NCBI GenBank assembly: GCA_029240395.1
Contig: JAREAJ010000050.1
Coordinates: forward strand, 1 to 5,834
Source of the DNA: Nitrososphaeraceae archaeon
GTDB taxonomy: Archaea; Thermoproteota; Nitrososphaeria; Nitrososphaerales; Nitrososphaeraceae
Length of the DNA: 5,834 bases
Reading direction: 5' to 3'
The translations under genes were made by a program, and so were the position numbers. The stretch's first letter is position 1, and every line of letters begins with the position of its first letter. The notes under the pieces are model-generated. The model was not told where the DNA came from and searched no databases. It saw nothing but the letters and a program-made list of their open reading frames with translations. This document shows positions 1-5,447 of the stretch, in pieces.

Positions 1-530
1 GTTCCTTGAGTCCCTTCAATGATTACATTCTCACCATTATCAATAGCATAATTGACGGAATAACTAACATCTTCGATATATTCAAAAAGTTCAGGGATGT
101 TCTTTGCAATCGTAAGAGTTCGGAGAGCTCTTTCGGAGTTTGCTGGTCCTGTTCCAGTTCCGGTTGTGCCAATTTTTGTTTTGGGATAGTCTGAACGGTC
201 TTTTTCTATATGAACATTAGTAATAATGCCGCATTGGGAATCGATGAAGACTCGATCAGCAGCATTAAAATTTCTTACCTCCTCTAGGAGGATTTGTGGA
301 TCGATCAGGACACCTGGACCAATGAGGAGCCTAGTGGATGAGTTTGAAGCGGCACTAGGTAACATGCGAACCTTAAACTTTTTTCCATCAATAATGAATG
401 TATGCCCTGCATTCGGCCCTACCCCGCCACGTGCGGCGATTGTAGGGCGATAATGTCTAGCAAAATACGCAATAATTTTTCCCTTACCTTCATCGCCATA
501 GAATCCACCGACTACCACAGTACACGGCAT
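1..530 (-). CDS. purA: Adenylosuccinate synthetase, N-terminal part (runs off left edge)
   Basis: Reading the minus strand from ATG at 530-528 gives 176 uninterrupted codons to the window edge, with no stop. The product is adenylosuccinate synthetase, the cytosolic enzyme that joins IMP and aspartate using GTP in the first committed step to AMP. Visible family motifs: the N-terminal GTP/IMP loop GDEGKGK at residues 12-18 (catalytic Asp13), GVGPNAGHT at 36-44 with the catalytic His43, the Thr/Gly-rich IMP-contact segment GTTGTGTGPA at 121-130, and EGTQG at 172-176. The MPCTVVVGGF opening and the GVGPNAGHT variant match the archaeal subtype, which is about 340 residues long, so roughly half the protein is here. 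The start is well fixed: ATG is directly followed by the conserved first strand, and a TATA box lies about 26 nt upstream, implying an almost leaderless mRNA. It is divergent from the 666-1115 gene. Confidence 0.95.
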   Translation of the reverse strand, partial: MPCTVVVGGFYGDEGKGKIIAYFARHYRPTIAARGGVGPNAGHTFIIDGKKFKVRMLPSAASNSSTRLLIGPGVLIDPQILLEEVRNFNAADRVFIDSQCGIITNVHIEKDRSDYPKTKIGTTGTGTGPANSERALRTLTIAKNIPELFEYIEDVSYSVNYAIDNGENVIIEGTQG

Positions 531-552
531 TAAAGATTGATGCTCCGCGTGG

Positions 553-560
553 TTATTTAA
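553..560 (-). promoter_or_regulatory. TATA box of purA
   Basis: On the minus strand this reads TTAAATAA. Its centre lies about 26 nt before the purA ATG at 530, the spacing expected between an archaeal TATA box and the transcription start, so the transcript would begin at or next to the start codon (leaderless). No Shine-Dalgarno sequence precedes the ATG. Confidence 0.55.
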
Positions 561-605
561 GGCTAGTTAGGAAATTAAATTTGTATTCTGACAAAAAGGA
601 TGTAC

Positions 606-625
606 TTTTATAGTTGATAATAAAA
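606..625 (+). promoter_or_regulatory. Probable TATA region of the 666-1115 gene
   Basis: Two A/T-rich TATA-like elements lie in tandem here: TTTTATA at 606-612 and ATAATAAAA near 617-625. They predict transcript starts at about 635 and 647, leaving leaders of about 31 or 19 nt before the ATG at 666. Which one is used cannot be told from the sequence. Confidence 0.4.
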
Positions 626-665
626 TGCAGCAGCACAAACAAAATAATTGAAATCTTTTCACAAT

Positions 666-1115
666 ATGAATCCTGTACATGATATCATGAATACGCTGAT
701 TGGTCTCCCAGATTATCTGAGAAAACCCGTCTTGGAAGGAAGATTGAAAGAATTTTACACCCTAGATATTGAAGATAAACACGAAATAGTGGCGGGCGTT
801 TTGAGGACTATTCCTTTATTAGAGGAGAAAAAAATATCAGCATTGATAAAAACCTGGATGGTCGTATTATCTAGTTTCGATGGGGCTCACATAGTAGAGA
901 TGTTAAGAATATATTGTCAGGAATTAGGAAATGACCCAACTATTATTCAAAGGATACAAATCGATATGGTTATCAGAACATTTAATGGTATGAAAGATAC
1001 CCAAAGGGAAAAACTTGCCGATTGTTTAAAAGAAGCCATTTTAACTTTTCCGAATAGAAACAAGATAATAGATCTCATACCACCATCCGGACTTCAAGTT
1101 TTAGGAATGCAATAA
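666..1115 (+). CDS. Conserved-looking helical protein of unknown function
   Basis: This 149-residue protein begins MNPVHDIMNTLIGLPDYLRK. I do not recognise a named family, though the style (a short opening helix, LPxxLRKPVLEGRLKEFY, then amphipathic helices) is like uncharacterised thaumarchaeal proteins. It is predicted almost all alpha-helical, with charged and hydrophobic residues alternating through about residue 130, and ends in a short Pro/Gly-containing tail (LIPPSGLQVLGMQ). There is no signal peptide, membrane segment, cysteine pair or nucleotide-binding motif, so a cytoplasmic scaffold or helical-repeat role is possible but unproven. I chose ATG 666. A TTG at 648 would add six residues (MKSFHN) that do not extend the helical pattern. 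It is divergent from purA and convergent with the 1254-1520 gene, so it is probably monocistronic. Confidence 0.75.
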   Translation: MNPVHDIMNTLIGLPDYLRKPVLEGRLKEFYTLDIEDKHEIVAGVLRTIPLLEEKKISALIKTWMVVLSSFDGAHIVEMLRIYCQELGNDPTIIQRIQIDMVIRTFNGMKDTQREKLADCLKEAILTFPNRNKIIDLIPPSGLQVLGMQ

Positions 1116-1170
1116 GAATAGCATATGAATTCCTCCATCTCCCTCGCTAACTCCCCGCGCATATCCCCTA

Positions 1171-1200
1171 TCTTCACTTTTTTCATTCTGTTTCCTTGTC
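1171..1200 (+). terminator. T-rich terminator after the 666-1115 gene
   Basis: A pyrimidine-rich tract with six consecutive Ts at 1178-1183, followed by further T clusters, lies about 60 nt after the stop codon on the plus strand. This is the usual archaeal intrinsic terminator form. No hairpin is evident. Confidence 0.5.
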
Positions 1201-1253
1201 TCTGTCGAATTCATTTACTCGTCTTTACTCGCTTGCCACCATTTGGGATAGGA

Positions 1254-1520
1254 CTATAGTGGTTCATCTGGTCGCCTATCAGGATTTTTCTGAAATTCGC
1301 CCTCAGGTTTCTCTAGGCCGAAGAACATTCTCTCATATTTCCGAAGCAGCTTTCTGTGCTCTGGAAGTGACATGTCAAGTCTCATTTCATTCATTACCAT
1401 TACAGCATGGGTCGTCCACTCCTTCCAACAATCTTGACATGACGGATATTTTTCAGCCGCTGGATCCTCAACAGTCTTTTCATCAAACTCTTTCCCACAC
1501 TTCAGACAGGTTTTCGTCAT
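1254..1520 (-). CDS. Fe(2+)-trafficking (YggX-like) protein with two CxxC pairs
   Basis: This 88-residue protein carries the signature of the bacterial Fe(2+)-trafficking / oxidative-damage-protection family (Pfam Iron_traffic): CWKEWTTHAVMVMNEMRLDM at 31-50, then PEHRKLLRKYERMFFG at 53-68. In E. coli YggX the matching parts are W-x2-W-x6-LINE-x-x-L and AEHRKLL. The family is linked to protecting Fe-S enzymes from oxidants and to iron supply. Here the N-terminus is a putative zinc or iron knuckle, C5-x2-C8 and C28-x2-C31. Some bacterial members I recall carry a similar CxxC just before the Trp, whereas YggX itself has a single conserved Cys. The charged, proline-containing C-terminal tail (69-88) has no obvious function. 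ATG 1520 is the only sensible start; the next upstream ATG in another frame closes quickly. A TATA box about 30 nt upstream gives a nearly leaderless mRNA. Homology is by eye. Confidence 0.72.
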   Translation of the reverse strand: MTKTCLKCGKEFDEKTVEDPAAEKYPSCQDCWKEWTTHAVMVMNEMRLDMSLPEHRKLLRKYERMFFGLEKPEGEFQKNPDRRPDEPL

Positions 1521-1546
1521 CTAGAACTACTAGTTAACTTCATGTC

Positions 1547-1553
1547 TATTTTA
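1547..1553 (-). promoter_or_regulatory. TATA box of the iron-trafficking-like gene
   Basis: The minus strand reads TAAAATA, centred about 30 nt before the ATG at 1520, which puts the transcript start near 1524. Between box and start codon lies a small inverted repeat, AACTA-C-TAGTT (1525-1535), which could be an operator half but is too short to be sure of. Confidence 0.5.
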
Positions 1554-1571
1554 TGCTTATCCTCAATGAAC

Positions 1572-1588
1572 CTTGTATGCGATACAAG
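1572..1588. other. 7-bp perfect inverted repeat with GCG loop
   Basis: CTTGTAT, a 3-nt GCG centre, then ATACAAG: a perfect 7-bp dyad in the space upstream of the iron-trafficking-like gene and downstream of the C2H2 gene. It is not followed by a T run on either strand, so it does not look like a terminator. A regulator-binding dyad about 50 nt upstream of the 1520 start is possible. The rest of this 169-bp intergenic stretch shows nothing recognisable. Confidence 0.4.
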
Positions 1589-1689
1589 ATGCTCTAGAGG
1601 CAGGGCTAGTTTATGGGACGAACTATAATTTGATGCTGGATATCCTAACGTTACCGGCTTTTTGTCTGTAGCTGATTTGTAAGGCGGTA

Positions 1690-1923
1690 TTATATTTTCT
1701 TAGTTGTCTTGTTCGAATTTGTTTTACTGTAGGAGTGGAACTTTTTTAAATGGTCACGCATCTGCTCCATTCCTTCAAAATTAACATTGCATCGCTTGCA
1801 GTAATAAAAAAGATCTTTTCCATGTACTACCTGCTTGTGTTGCATTAAATCTTCAATCTTATAAAACCTCCTTTTACATTTATCACATCTCTTTCCTGGC
1901 AGCAGCGAAGATAAGAACCTCAA
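1690..1923 (-). CDS. Small tandem C2H2 zinc-finger protein
   Basis: This 77-residue protein consists almost entirely of two classical C2H2 zinc fingers. Finger 1 has C13, C16, H29, H34; finger 2 has C42, C45, H58, H63. Both fit C-x2-C-x12-H-x4-H, and the hydrophobic core positions are present (F20 and L26; F49 and M55). The link between fingers is short. A Lys/Ser/Thr/Asn-rich tail (64-77) follows. Such small C2H2 proteins are a known feature of Thaumarchaeota and are usually assumed to bind DNA, RNA or a partner protein; the target is unknown. The start is uncertain: TTG 1923 is the best candidate because there is no ATG before finger 1 and an in-frame stop lies at 1945-1947. A CTG at 1929 is the only near alternative. 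It is flanked on the same strand by two other Cys-rich small proteins. Confidence 0.85.
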   Translation of the reverse strand: MRFLSSLLPGKRCDKCKRRFYKIEDLMQHKQVVHGKDLFYYCKRCNVNFEGMEQMRDHLKKFHSYSKTNSNKTTKKI

Positions 1924-2062
1924 TTTCAGAATTATCTGTTTACTTTACTCTACCTTATTCCTATACTGGGTAACACTTATTCCATCGTTTCCGTTTCATT
2001 TCAGTTTCTTCACATCTCTATTTGAATTGATGCATAAAGTCATAACTTTATCGATTATACAG

Positions 2063-2518
2063 CTATCCTCTTACCTTTCCTTTCAAGTTTTCCTTGTCCC
2101 AGCACTGCCTGCAAAGTTGACCATCAATCCTCCACTTTTGCTTTGGGTTGTACCTAAAAAACCCAATTTTTCCGCCACAAATCGCACAGTAATTCAATTT
2201 ACGGTTAAAATCAGATTCCCGTTTATTGTAACACTCAGGACAGAGAATAATTCCAGCATCCATTCCCCACTTCCAATCAGGTTTTTTCTTTTCGGCGTCC
2301 GAGTCGATTATGTTATTGCACATATGACATGTACAGTCCTGAATCTCTTTTAGTTCGGATTCTTTTTTCTTATCTCTCTCAGTACTGAGAATAAAATCCC
2401 TTGTTTTTTCAAAGTGGCAGTCGCTGCATAATAATCCCTCTATGTTCCAATCAGGTGAGGGTTTGTATTTATGTCGCTTGAGCTCTCGTGAACACACAGC
2501 ACAGCGCATCGCCTTCAT
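2063..2518 (-). CDS. Triple zinc-ribbon protein
   Basis: This 151-residue protein is built from three related zinc-ribbon-like repeats: C6-x2-C9 with C31-x2-C34, C64-x2-C67 with C93-x2-C96, and C111-x2-C114 with C136-x2-C139. The internal spacing is 21, 25 and 21 residues. Repeats 1 and 3 share a visible pattern, K/R-Y-x-P, then W-x-I-x-G-x-L-C-x2-C; repeat 2 is more diverged (PDWKWG before its second pair). A charged, Lys/Glu-rich helix (42-61) joins repeats 1 and 2. I do not know a named function; the form suggests zinc-dependent binding to nucleic acid or protein. The reading frame stays open far upstream into the antisense of nirK, but ATG 2518 is the sensible start, since upstream residues lose protein character and TATA-like boxes lie at 2564-2590. 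ATG 2509, three codons in, is an alternative. It is divergent from nirK. Confidence 0.85.
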   Translation of the reverse strand: MKAMRCAVCSRELKRHKYKPSPDWNIEGLLCSDCHFEKTRDFILSTERDKKKESELKEIQDCTCHMCNNIIDSDAEKKKPDWKWGMDAGIILCPECYNKRESDFNRKLNYCAICGGKIGFFRYNPKQKWRIDGQLCRQCWDKENLKGKVRG

Positions 2519-2563
2519 ATCCTTGTTCTTTTTCCCAAAGCCCAAAAAAAGTCGCAATCTTCC

Positions 2564-2590
2564 TAATATACGCAAAAAATGTATATATGC
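2564..2590 (-). promoter_or_regulatory. TATA-like boxes of the triple zinc-ribbon gene
   Basis: On the minus strand, GTATATTA (2571-2564) and GCATATATAC (2590-2581) are both TATA-like. They predict transcript starts near 2541 or 2559 and leaders of about 23 or 41 nt. The presence of a promoter here supports the 2518 start over longer readings. Confidence 0.4.
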
Positions 2591-2721
2591 TATGCGAATT
2601 TCAAATGCATTCCAATGTTTGCCGCAATTGCCGCGAAATAATTTCAAGGAAATAAAATAAATTTGTGAAAAGCATCCTAGAACACTGACATCTAAAATTA
2701 TATTGTAACTTTTCTTGTAAG

Positions 2722-2730
2722 CTATAAATA
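2722..2730 (+). promoter_or_regulatory. TATA box of nirK
   Basis: CTATAAATA is the best TATA match in the window. It predicts a transcript start around 2751-2754, leaving a leader of about 25 nt before ATG 2778. An upstream in-frame ATG at 2733 would lie before the predicted transcript start, which rules against it. The remaining divergent region (2519-2721) is AT-rich; apart from the zinc-ribbon promoter I see no clear operator. Confidence 0.65.
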
Positions 2731-2777
2731 ATATGTTTTTTAAAACTATTAATACTAGAACAAGTTTATTCGGTCTA

Positions 2778-3989
2778 ATGAATAAGAACGTTTTTGCAGG
2801 TATATTTGCTGGCGTATTGGCAGTAGGTCTCCTGTTGGGTCCAAGTCTCTCAGGAATTACTCCAACTGTAGATGCGCAAGCACCACCACAAGGAAAGGTT
2901 AAACCCGTACTTCTTGTTGCACAAGAGGTCGTGGTCGACGTTGCTCCAGACAACGCGCTTCATCCGGGCGGAATTAAATACAATGCCATGACATTTAATG
3001 GCACTATTCCAGCGCCTGTGATCGCAGTCGATCAAGGAGATACGTTAAGAGTCACATTAAGAAACGATGGTCAAGCATTCCACAGCCTTGACTTTCACGC
3101 TGGACTTGGTCCAAGTGAAGCCGTCGGCAGTGGCACCTTAAAGCCCGGTGAATCAAAGACATGGGATATAAAAGCTGATGAAGCAGGTGTATTTATGTAT
3201 CACTGCGGTGCTGACGGACTTAATGGGGTCTGGGAGCACATCGCTAATGGGATGTATGGCGCAATCGTAGTACACCCACAAAACGAAAGACCAGCCAAAG
3301 AATTCTACATGACATTTAGCGAGCTTTATAACACCGCAGATCAAGGACCGTTCAAAGGAGCAAACAGCACAGGAAGCTTTGACCTAGTCAAATTCATAAC
3401 AGATCAACCAGACCTAGTTTTGACAAACGGAATGGCACACAAATATGTTCCATCTGTTGGTACAATTGCAAAGCTTGATCTGAACAAAAATGCAACAGTC
3501 TTCAAAGTCAAGCCAGGTGAATTGACGAGATGGTATATTCTGAATCCAGGTCCAAATGATGGGGTTTCGTTCCACTTTATATCCGGACAAATAGATGTGC
3601 ATGACGGCTTCATAAAGAACAGATACGGCACACAACTTTTGAATGACGAAACATGGTGGATCCCTCCAGGATCAGCATCTGTTATTGAATCAACATTCCC
3701 CGAAGAAGGAATCTACGTAGGCGTTGACCATGCAATGAAGGATGTTGTAAAGGGTGGAGCATTTGCCGTACTGGGAGCCAATAATTCGACAGCCAACGAT
3801 CATCCAGAAGGCACATGGGTACCTCCTAAAGGTAGCCCCGTAGTAGCTGGGAATGCTACCGCTCCAGGGAACGCAACAGCGACAGGCACGCCAGAGGAGG
3901 CCAAATTACCAGCAGAGCAAAACGCTACTGGTAGTGGTGCAAACATAACCATCACCGAAGGCGTCTCACCTAACGCAACAGCCGGTTAG
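2778..3989 (+). CDS. nirK: Copper-containing nitrite reductase (AOA NirK-type multicopper oxidase), secreted
   Basis: This 403-residue precursor has a signal peptide: Lys3, a hydrophobic core at 5-21, and a likely cut after Ala35 in VDAQA. Two cupredoxin domains follow. All ligands expected from bacterial NirK are visible. Type 1 copper: His102, Cys143, His154, Met159 (in FHSLDFHA, MYHCG and WEHIANGM). Type 2 copper: His107, His142 and, from domain 2, His318 (VDHAM). Catalytic Asp105 (LDFH) and His266 (SFHFISGQ) are also present. It should reduce nitrite to NO, or take part in NO-dependent ammonia oxidation, outside the cytoplasm. The C-terminal 70 residues are a low-complexity Ala/Thr/Pro/Asn tail with repeated N-A-T sequons and no hydrophobic anchor. 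ATG 2778 is preferred over 2733 because it starts a textbook signal peptide and lies after the TATA box. A more general multicopper oxidase is the fallback name, but the paired T1/T2 set favours NirK. Confidence 0.92.
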   Translation: MNKNVFAGIFAGVLAVGLLLGPSLSGITPTVDAQAPPQGKVKPVLLVAQEVVVDVAPDNALHPGGIKYNAMTFNGTIPAPVIAVDQGDTLRVTLRNDGQAFHSLDFHAGLGPSEAVGSGTLKPGESKTWDIKADEAGVFMYHCGADGLNGVWEHIANGMYGAIVVHPQNERPAKEFYMTFSELYNTADQGPFKGANSTGSFDLVKFITDQPDLVLTNGMAHKYVPSVGTIAKLDLNKNATVFKVKPGELTRWYILNPGPNDGVSFHFISGQIDVHDGFIKNRYGTQLLNDETWWIPPGSASVIESTFPEEGIYVGVDHAMKDVVKGGAFAVLGANNSTANDHPEGTWVPPKGSPVVAGNATAPGNATATGTPEEAKLPAEQNATGSGANITITEGVSPNATAG

Positions 3990-4017
3990 ACGTATCTAAC
4001 CAGCGGTCAACCACCAA

Positions 4018-4059
4018 CTTTCTTTTCTTTTCTTTCTTTTCTTCTATTCTATTTTATTC
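4018..4059 (+). terminator. Pyrimidine-rich terminator of nirK
   Basis: About 40 nt of nearly pure C/T begin some 30 nt after the nirK stop, with repeated CTTTT blocks and ending in ATTTTATT. This is a strong archaeal-type terminator and suggests that nirK is transcribed alone rather than with the P-II gene. The following stretch to the P-II promoter (4060-4188) shows nothing recognisable. Confidence 0.7.
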
Positions 4060-4189
4060 CGGTCGCAGATAGTGTCTTCGGGAATCATCAATCTGATCTA
4101 GTTGCTGCTGAATTCTGAGAAAGATAGAAAAACCCGAGCAATTTTCTAATCTGACAAAGCCTCGAAAATGCTGGAATGTCACAAAATAC

Positions 4190-4198
4190 TTTAATAAA
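4190..4198 (+). promoter_or_regulatory. TATA box of the P-II gene
   Basis: TTTAATAAA is centred about 37 nt before ATG 4231, predicting a transcript start near 4220 and a leader of about 11 nt. A second A/T-rich patch, GATATTATAA at 4204-4213, would place the start inside the coding region and is less likely to be the TATA box. Confidence 0.5.
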
Positions 4199-4230
4199 AG
4201 TGAGATATTATAATTCCACGGTATTATCAA

Positions 4231-4575
4231 ATGAAGAAAATTGAAGCCATTGTTCCCCATGGAAGATTGGACCGAACCTTTGAAGGCTTAAAGCAATTAC
4301 AGTTAGGTGGTTTCACGTATTATGAGTCAAAGGGAAGAGGTCAAACTCCAAGACCGCAGGTTCACAGCGGAAGAGGAACGACTAGTTATACGCCTGATTT
4401 TAATGCTAATGCACTGATCGTTTTAGTGGTTAATGACTCAATGGTAGACAAAGTGGCCGAGAATATCCTCAACAGCTCAAGTACAGGGTTGGCGGGCGAA
4501 GGAAAGATGTTTATTTCAGAAGTTGATGATGCAGTCGATATCGGCACCCGAACCCGGGGAGAATCTGCAATTTAG
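4231..4575 (+). CDS. glnK: Nitrogen regulatory protein P-II family
   Basis: At 114 residues this is close to the usual 112 of P-II trimers, which sense ATP/ADP and 2-oxoglutarate and control ammonium transporters and nitrogen enzymes. It opens MKKIEAIV as the family does. The T-loop region (about 35-58) runs from GRGQTP to PDF. The B-loop TGLAGEGK at 85-92 holds the nucleotide-binding Gly and Lys92, and IGTRTRGESAI (104-114) is the C-terminal segment, with Arg107/Arg109 as likely phosphate contacts. The T-loop is about two residues longer than in E. coli GlnB. Where GlnB has Tyr51, the uridylylation site, this protein has VHSGRG, so that modification is not expected. The nearby Tyr53 is elsewhere in the loop. 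No ammonium transporter gene is adjacent in this window, so the partner and the glnK/glnB choice are open. Start ATG 4231 is unambiguous. Confidence 0.93.
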   Translation: MKKIEAIVPHGRLDRTFEGLKQLQLGGFTYYESKGRGQTPRPQVHSGRGTTSYTPDFNANALIVLVVNDSMVDKVAENILNSSSTGLAGEGKMFISEVDDAVDIGTRTRGESAI

Positions 4576-4580
4576 TTACC

Positions 4581-4602
4581 TTTACCGAATATTTACCGAA
4601 TA
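4581..4602 (+). repeat. Two exact tandem copies of an 11-bp unit
   Basis: TTTACCGAATA occurs twice head to tail, beginning six bases after the P-II stop codon. The period equals that of the long array at the right end of the window, and eight of eleven positions match that unit when it is read on the opposite strand (both contain CGAATA). The match may be chance. Confidence 0.8.
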
Positions 4603-4648
4603 TCTTCCGTCGTAGTTTCATTAATAAAATATAACTACATTACTGCAG

Positions 4649-5447
4649 TTAAGGGTTCTTTTTATTTGGATTGGATAGTTGGGATAGAGCCCACTTTATA
4701 AAATAAAGCGATTTGTGCGCCTCTCCCAATTCATGTGCTAGAATGTCTCGGGCAGTTTTCTCCCAATACCACTGCCTAATGTAATAGGCAAGAGATCTAT
4801 TAGGGTGTTTTCCCCAAGGGCTTTGATTTCCTGCAAATTTCTGAGCTCTTTACTGGTCTGAACTTTTTTTCTCTTTAATTCATCGAGGAGAGCTTTTGTC
4901 TCGTCACATTCTCGTTGTGAGATATGCGACAAGAGTTTTGATAGTGTCGATACACTAAATTCAATGCTTGTTTCCTTTCAGCCTTTTTTGAGGATAGGTC
5001 CATGGTCACCATATAAAGTTCCCGTTCCTTCTCTTGTATTTGCTCCGGTAATTTTTGCAGATCTATCCCTGATTTTTCAGCCAGACTGCTCACTTCATGT
5101 GCAAGTTCGATAAATTTTTTCACGTCCATCTCTTTTAGGAAGCAATACCTAGCGGCGTCTCTAACGAATGATTCGATTTGCTCACCGACGAGACCGACTC
5201 TTTCGAGTAGTCGCTGGAGTCTAACGGAAGATGCGAATTGGTTAATATTGCTCCCCTGCCCCTTTAGAGCCAAAACAAATTCCCTCGCCAACTCAGATTC
5301 GGGATCGTGCTTCTTGTAGGATTTGATTATTTCACTCACGGTGCCTGCGCCTATCCCTAGGTCTTTGGCTATGTCGTCACGGCTAAATGCTTGCAGCCAA
5401 AGAGTCAAAACCTGTCCTCTTATTTCAGGCGGTATTTTTTGGGTCAT
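4649..5447 (-). pseudogene. HTH / coiled-coil DNA-binding protein gene, apparently frameshifted twice
   Basis: The minus strand starts with ATG 5447 and reads 190 residues to a stop at 4875-4877. Residues about 20-42 (SRDDIAKDLGIGAGTVSEII) are a clear helix-turn-helix, preceded by IPPEIRGQVLTLWLQ. Then come helical segments (FASSVRLQRLLERVGL; HEVSSLAEKSGI) and a Lys/Glu-rich coiled coil from about 135. This order resembles an HTH/coiled-coil family I associate with soil thaumarchaea, whose members have longer coiled coils. The end of this frame (HYQNSCRISHNEN) loses that character, while the next frame continues it to a stop at 4738 (CDETKALLDELKRKK, SKELRNLQEIKAL). The third frame then has protein-like sequence (TARDILAHELGEAHKSLYF) to a stop at 4649. 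Both jumps are in the -1 sense, so two one-base losses would explain it. The N-terminal 190-residue product may still be made. A palindrome abuts the start. Confidence 0.65.
4656..4668 (+). terminator. T-rich terminator of the P-II gene
   Basis: A T-rich run (CTTTTTATTT at 4658-4667) lies about 80 nt after the P-II stop on the plus strand, at the edge of the convergent broken HTH gene. There is no clear stem before it. Confidence 0.4.

Noticed and set aside
1094..1186. Thirty-residue minus-strand open frame starting MKKVKIGDMRGEL
   Set aside because: The N-terminal half looks protein-like, but it is very short, overlaps the end of the plus-strand gene, and has no convincing promoter.
1196..1537. 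Plus-strand open frame opposite the iron-trafficking-like gene
   Set aside because: The minus strand carries the recognisable W-x2-W / NExxL / EHRKLL family pattern; the plus frame is Ser/His-rich antisense.
2027..2353. Plus-strand open frame opposite the zinc-ribbon gene
   Set aside because: It is a shadow of the Cys/Trp-rich minus-strand gene, with no domain pattern and no promoter.
2519..2953. Long upstream extension of the zinc-ribbon reading frame on the minus strand
   Set aside because: It runs antisense through the nirK promoter and signal peptide, has low-complexity Thr/Pro or hydrophobic content unlike the zinc-ribbon part, and TATA-like boxes lie inside it.
3153..3635. Minus-strand open frames inside nirK
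   Set aside because: They are antisense to the ligand-bearing core of NirK and show no coherent protein features.
4054..4260. Minus-strand open frame between nirK and the P-II gene
   Set aside because: It overlaps the P-II promoter and start codon, and its sequence is hydrophobic/aromatic without family character.
4649..4850. HELGEAH in the third-frame piece read as an HExxH metalloprotease site
   Set aside because: The spacing is H-E-x-x-E, not H-E-x-x-H, and the piece reads better as the decayed tail of the HTH/coiled-coil protein.
4738..4980. Programmed -1 frameshifting in the HTH gene
   Set aside because: No canonical X-XXY-YYZ slippery site is in the right phase in either overlap, and the seven-A run (4864-4870 on the minus strand) lies after the first frame's stop and before the second allowed shift zone.
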